Positions 4,941 through 6,150 of a stretch of DNA of 6,150 nt are shown here, piece by piece. Made by a program: the position numbers and the translations under genes. The notes beneath the pieces are model-generated. The model was not told the origin of the DNA, searched no databases, and worked only from the letters and a program-made list of their open reading frames with translations. The DNA is from Anaerolineales bacterium (GTDB taxonomy: Bacteria > Chloroflexota > Anaerolineae > Epilineales > JAANWY01). How positions within the stretch are numbered: the first letter of the stretch is position 1; each line of letters opens with the position of its first letter. Location of the stretch: positions 1-6,150 of the forward strand of contig JAANWY010000006.1 of assembly GCA_018263655.1 (NCBI GenBank), written 5' to 3'.

Positions 4941-6125
4941 ATGCGAATGCGAATCACCCCCCTACTGTTGGGACTCTTGCTCATCACCACCCTTTTGATG
5001 ATGGCTTGTGCTCCGGTCGCCCCACCGGCCGCGGAGGAGCCGGCGGCGGAACAGCCGGTCTCTGAAGAGCCGGCCGTCGAGGAGCCCAAGAAGCTCGAGC
5101 TGGTACTCTACACATCTTTCGTCGAAGAACGCATGCAGCCACTAGCAGAGCTCTTCCAAGAATGGGCGTTGGAGGAACACAATGCTGACGTAGACGCCCA
5201 GTGGGTGTATGCCAGCACCAGCGACAACTTCTCGCGCGTACAAGCCGAGAAAGAAAATCCCCAGGCCGATATCTTGACTACCACCGGCGATCGAGCCATG
5301 ATCGCGAAGGCAGAGGGGCTGACGGAACCCTACAAGCTCTCCAACTGGGACGACATCCCAGACTTCGCCAAGGACAAGGACGGCCATTGGTGGGCGCCTT
5401 CAATCCTACCGTACCTCATCCTGTACAACAAGAATCTGGTATCTGCAGAAGATGCCCCCCAAACCTGGGTCGACGTACTTGATCCCAAGTGGAAGGGCCA
5501 GATCATCATCCGTGATCCTACGCAGTCAGGCACGGGCGGGACGATCGCCCTGTCCTTCATGGCTGTCTTGGGCGTGGAGCAGGGCAAGGACTTCCTGTTG
5601 CGCCTGGACAACCAGGTCGGAGGGCGCTACCATGAAAGCTCCACAAAAACCGTGCTTGATGTGGCCCGCGATGCCTACCAGGGAGCCCTGTGGAACGAGG
5701 CTTTCACACTGCGCGTCAAGTATGAAGAGGACTTCTCCAATCTGGCAGTGGTCTACCCAGATAGCTGGATGACGGCCGGCCTGGAAGCCCGCATGATTCC
5801 CAAGGGCGCCCCCCATCGCGAGGCGGCTGAACTCTGGATGGAGTTTGAGGCGACGGCGTTGGCTGCCAAGGACATGATGAAAGAATATGACCGGCCCGTC
5901 CTAGGTAGCAAGGTCCCGTCGGCAGAGGTACCGGAGTGGCTCCAAGAAAGACCGACGGAAGACCTCCCAATCGCTAGCGTCGACTGGGCCAAGATCGCCG
6001 AAGTGCGTCAGGACTGGCTCAATATCTGGAGCAACGAGATCAAGGGCCGCGGCGCGGACTATGTAGCCGCCAACCCGGACATCCCCGAATACAAAATCGT
6101 CGACGATTATCTGGTGAGCCCATAA
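4941..6125 (+). CDS. ABC-transporter solute-binding lipoprotein (Fe3+/AfuA-like, type 2 fold)
   Basis: An extracytoplasmic receptor that hands its ligand to an ABC importer, anchored to the membrane by a lipid. Residues 1-22 are a signal peptide (MRMR, then a hydrophobic core LLLGLLLITTLL) ending MMAC, with Cys23 the lipidated residue; Met at -3 is a relaxed lipobox. A disordered Ala/Pro/Glu linker (about 24-50) follows. The mature domain starts LELVLYTSF, a typical first strand of the iron- and small-molecule-binding type 2 group. Further family features are ADILTTTGD (109-117), a PYLILYNKNLV segment (157-167) and TWVDVLDPKWKGQIIIRDP (175-193). Its 394 residues fit the family including the linker. 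AGGAG (4930-4934), 6 nt upstream, sets the start. Ferric iron is the usual ligand of close families, but thiamine, phosphonates and organic ions also occur; I cannot assign one. The partner subunits are probably beyond the window. Confidence 0.85.
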   Translation: MRMRITPLLLGLLLITTLLMMACAPVAPPAAEEPAAEQPVSEEPAVEEPKKLELVLYTSFVEERMQPLAELFQEWALEEHNADVDAQWVYASTSDNFSRVQAEKENPQADILTTTGDRAMIAKAEGLTEPYKLSNWDDIPDFAKDKDGHWWAPSILPYLILYNKNLVSAEDAPQTWVDVLDPKWKGQIIIRDPTQSGTGGTIALSFMAVLGVEQGKDFLLRLDNQVGGRYHESSTKTVLDVARDAYQGALWNEAFTLRVKYEEDFSNLAVVYPDSWMTAGLEARMIPKGAPHREAAELWMEFEATALAAKDMMKEYDRPVLGSKVPSAEVPEWLQERPTEDLPIASVDWAKIAEVRQDWLNIWSNEIKGRGADYVAANPDIPEYKIVDDYLVSP

Positions 6126-6150
6126 GACGACCGCACGTTGGGCGAAGGTC
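6126..6150 (+). other. Right edge, nothing assignable
   Basis: The 25 bases after the binding-protein stop show no start codon with a ribosome site and no terminator hairpin. A downstream permease gene would begin outside the window. Confidence 0.5.

Overview
The window most likely comes from a Chloroflexota-type bacterium. The main clue is the lipoprotein at the right end: its lipidated Cys is followed by an Ala/Pro/Glu-rich linker of the kind common in Anaerolineae and Caldilineae. The dispersed CTTCGACAGGCTCAGGAC-type intergenic repeats also fit. This assignment is inference; the window holds no marker gene.

Layout from left to right. Positions 1-253 are non-coding, with a palindromic hairpin and degenerate CACAGAG repeats. 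On the minus strand, a SorC-type regulator reduced to about 139 residues (1386-1805) is followed 94 bp later by a zinc-dependent, NAD-type medium-chain dehydrogenase (254-1291). The two probably form one transcript from a consensus promoter (TTGACA-17-TATAAT, minus strand, 1860-1888). On the plus strand, a large aldehyde:ferredoxin oxidoreductase (AOR) family tungstoenzyme (about 2325-4484) is transcribed divergently. After a 456-bp gap that holds another inverted-repeat element, a strong promoter (4691-4720) and a folded leader, comes a lipoprotein solute-binding protein of an ABC importer (4941-6125). Its permease and ATPase genes, if present, lie beyond the right edge.

The most striking structure is between the regulator and the AOR gene. 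A 177-bp element with perfect 18-bp terminal inverted repeats and a 9-bp target duplication (TTTGTCAAT) has itself been hit by a 142-bp element starting GTAA, with an 8-bp target duplication (GAATTCCT). The second has the hallmarks of an IS66-derived miniature element. The outer insertion went exactly into the -35 box of the regulator promoter. Removing both elements on paper puts the two divergent promoters back-to-back, with their -35 boxes 8 bp apart. This suggests the regulator once controlled, or still controls, both directions.

The second notable structure is an 85-nt three-way-junction fold (4813-4897) in the 5' leader of the binding-protein gene: a 17-bp outer stem with one mismatch and two perfect 7-bp hairpins. 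I cannot match it to a known riboswitch class. One of its hairpins also occurs at 66-81, so it could instead be built from a dispersed palindrome.

Functionally, the set suggests oxidation of an alcohol or polyol and an aldehyde (dehydrogenase plus AOR), with uptake of a metal ion or small organic ligand nearby. The sequence does not identify the substrates.
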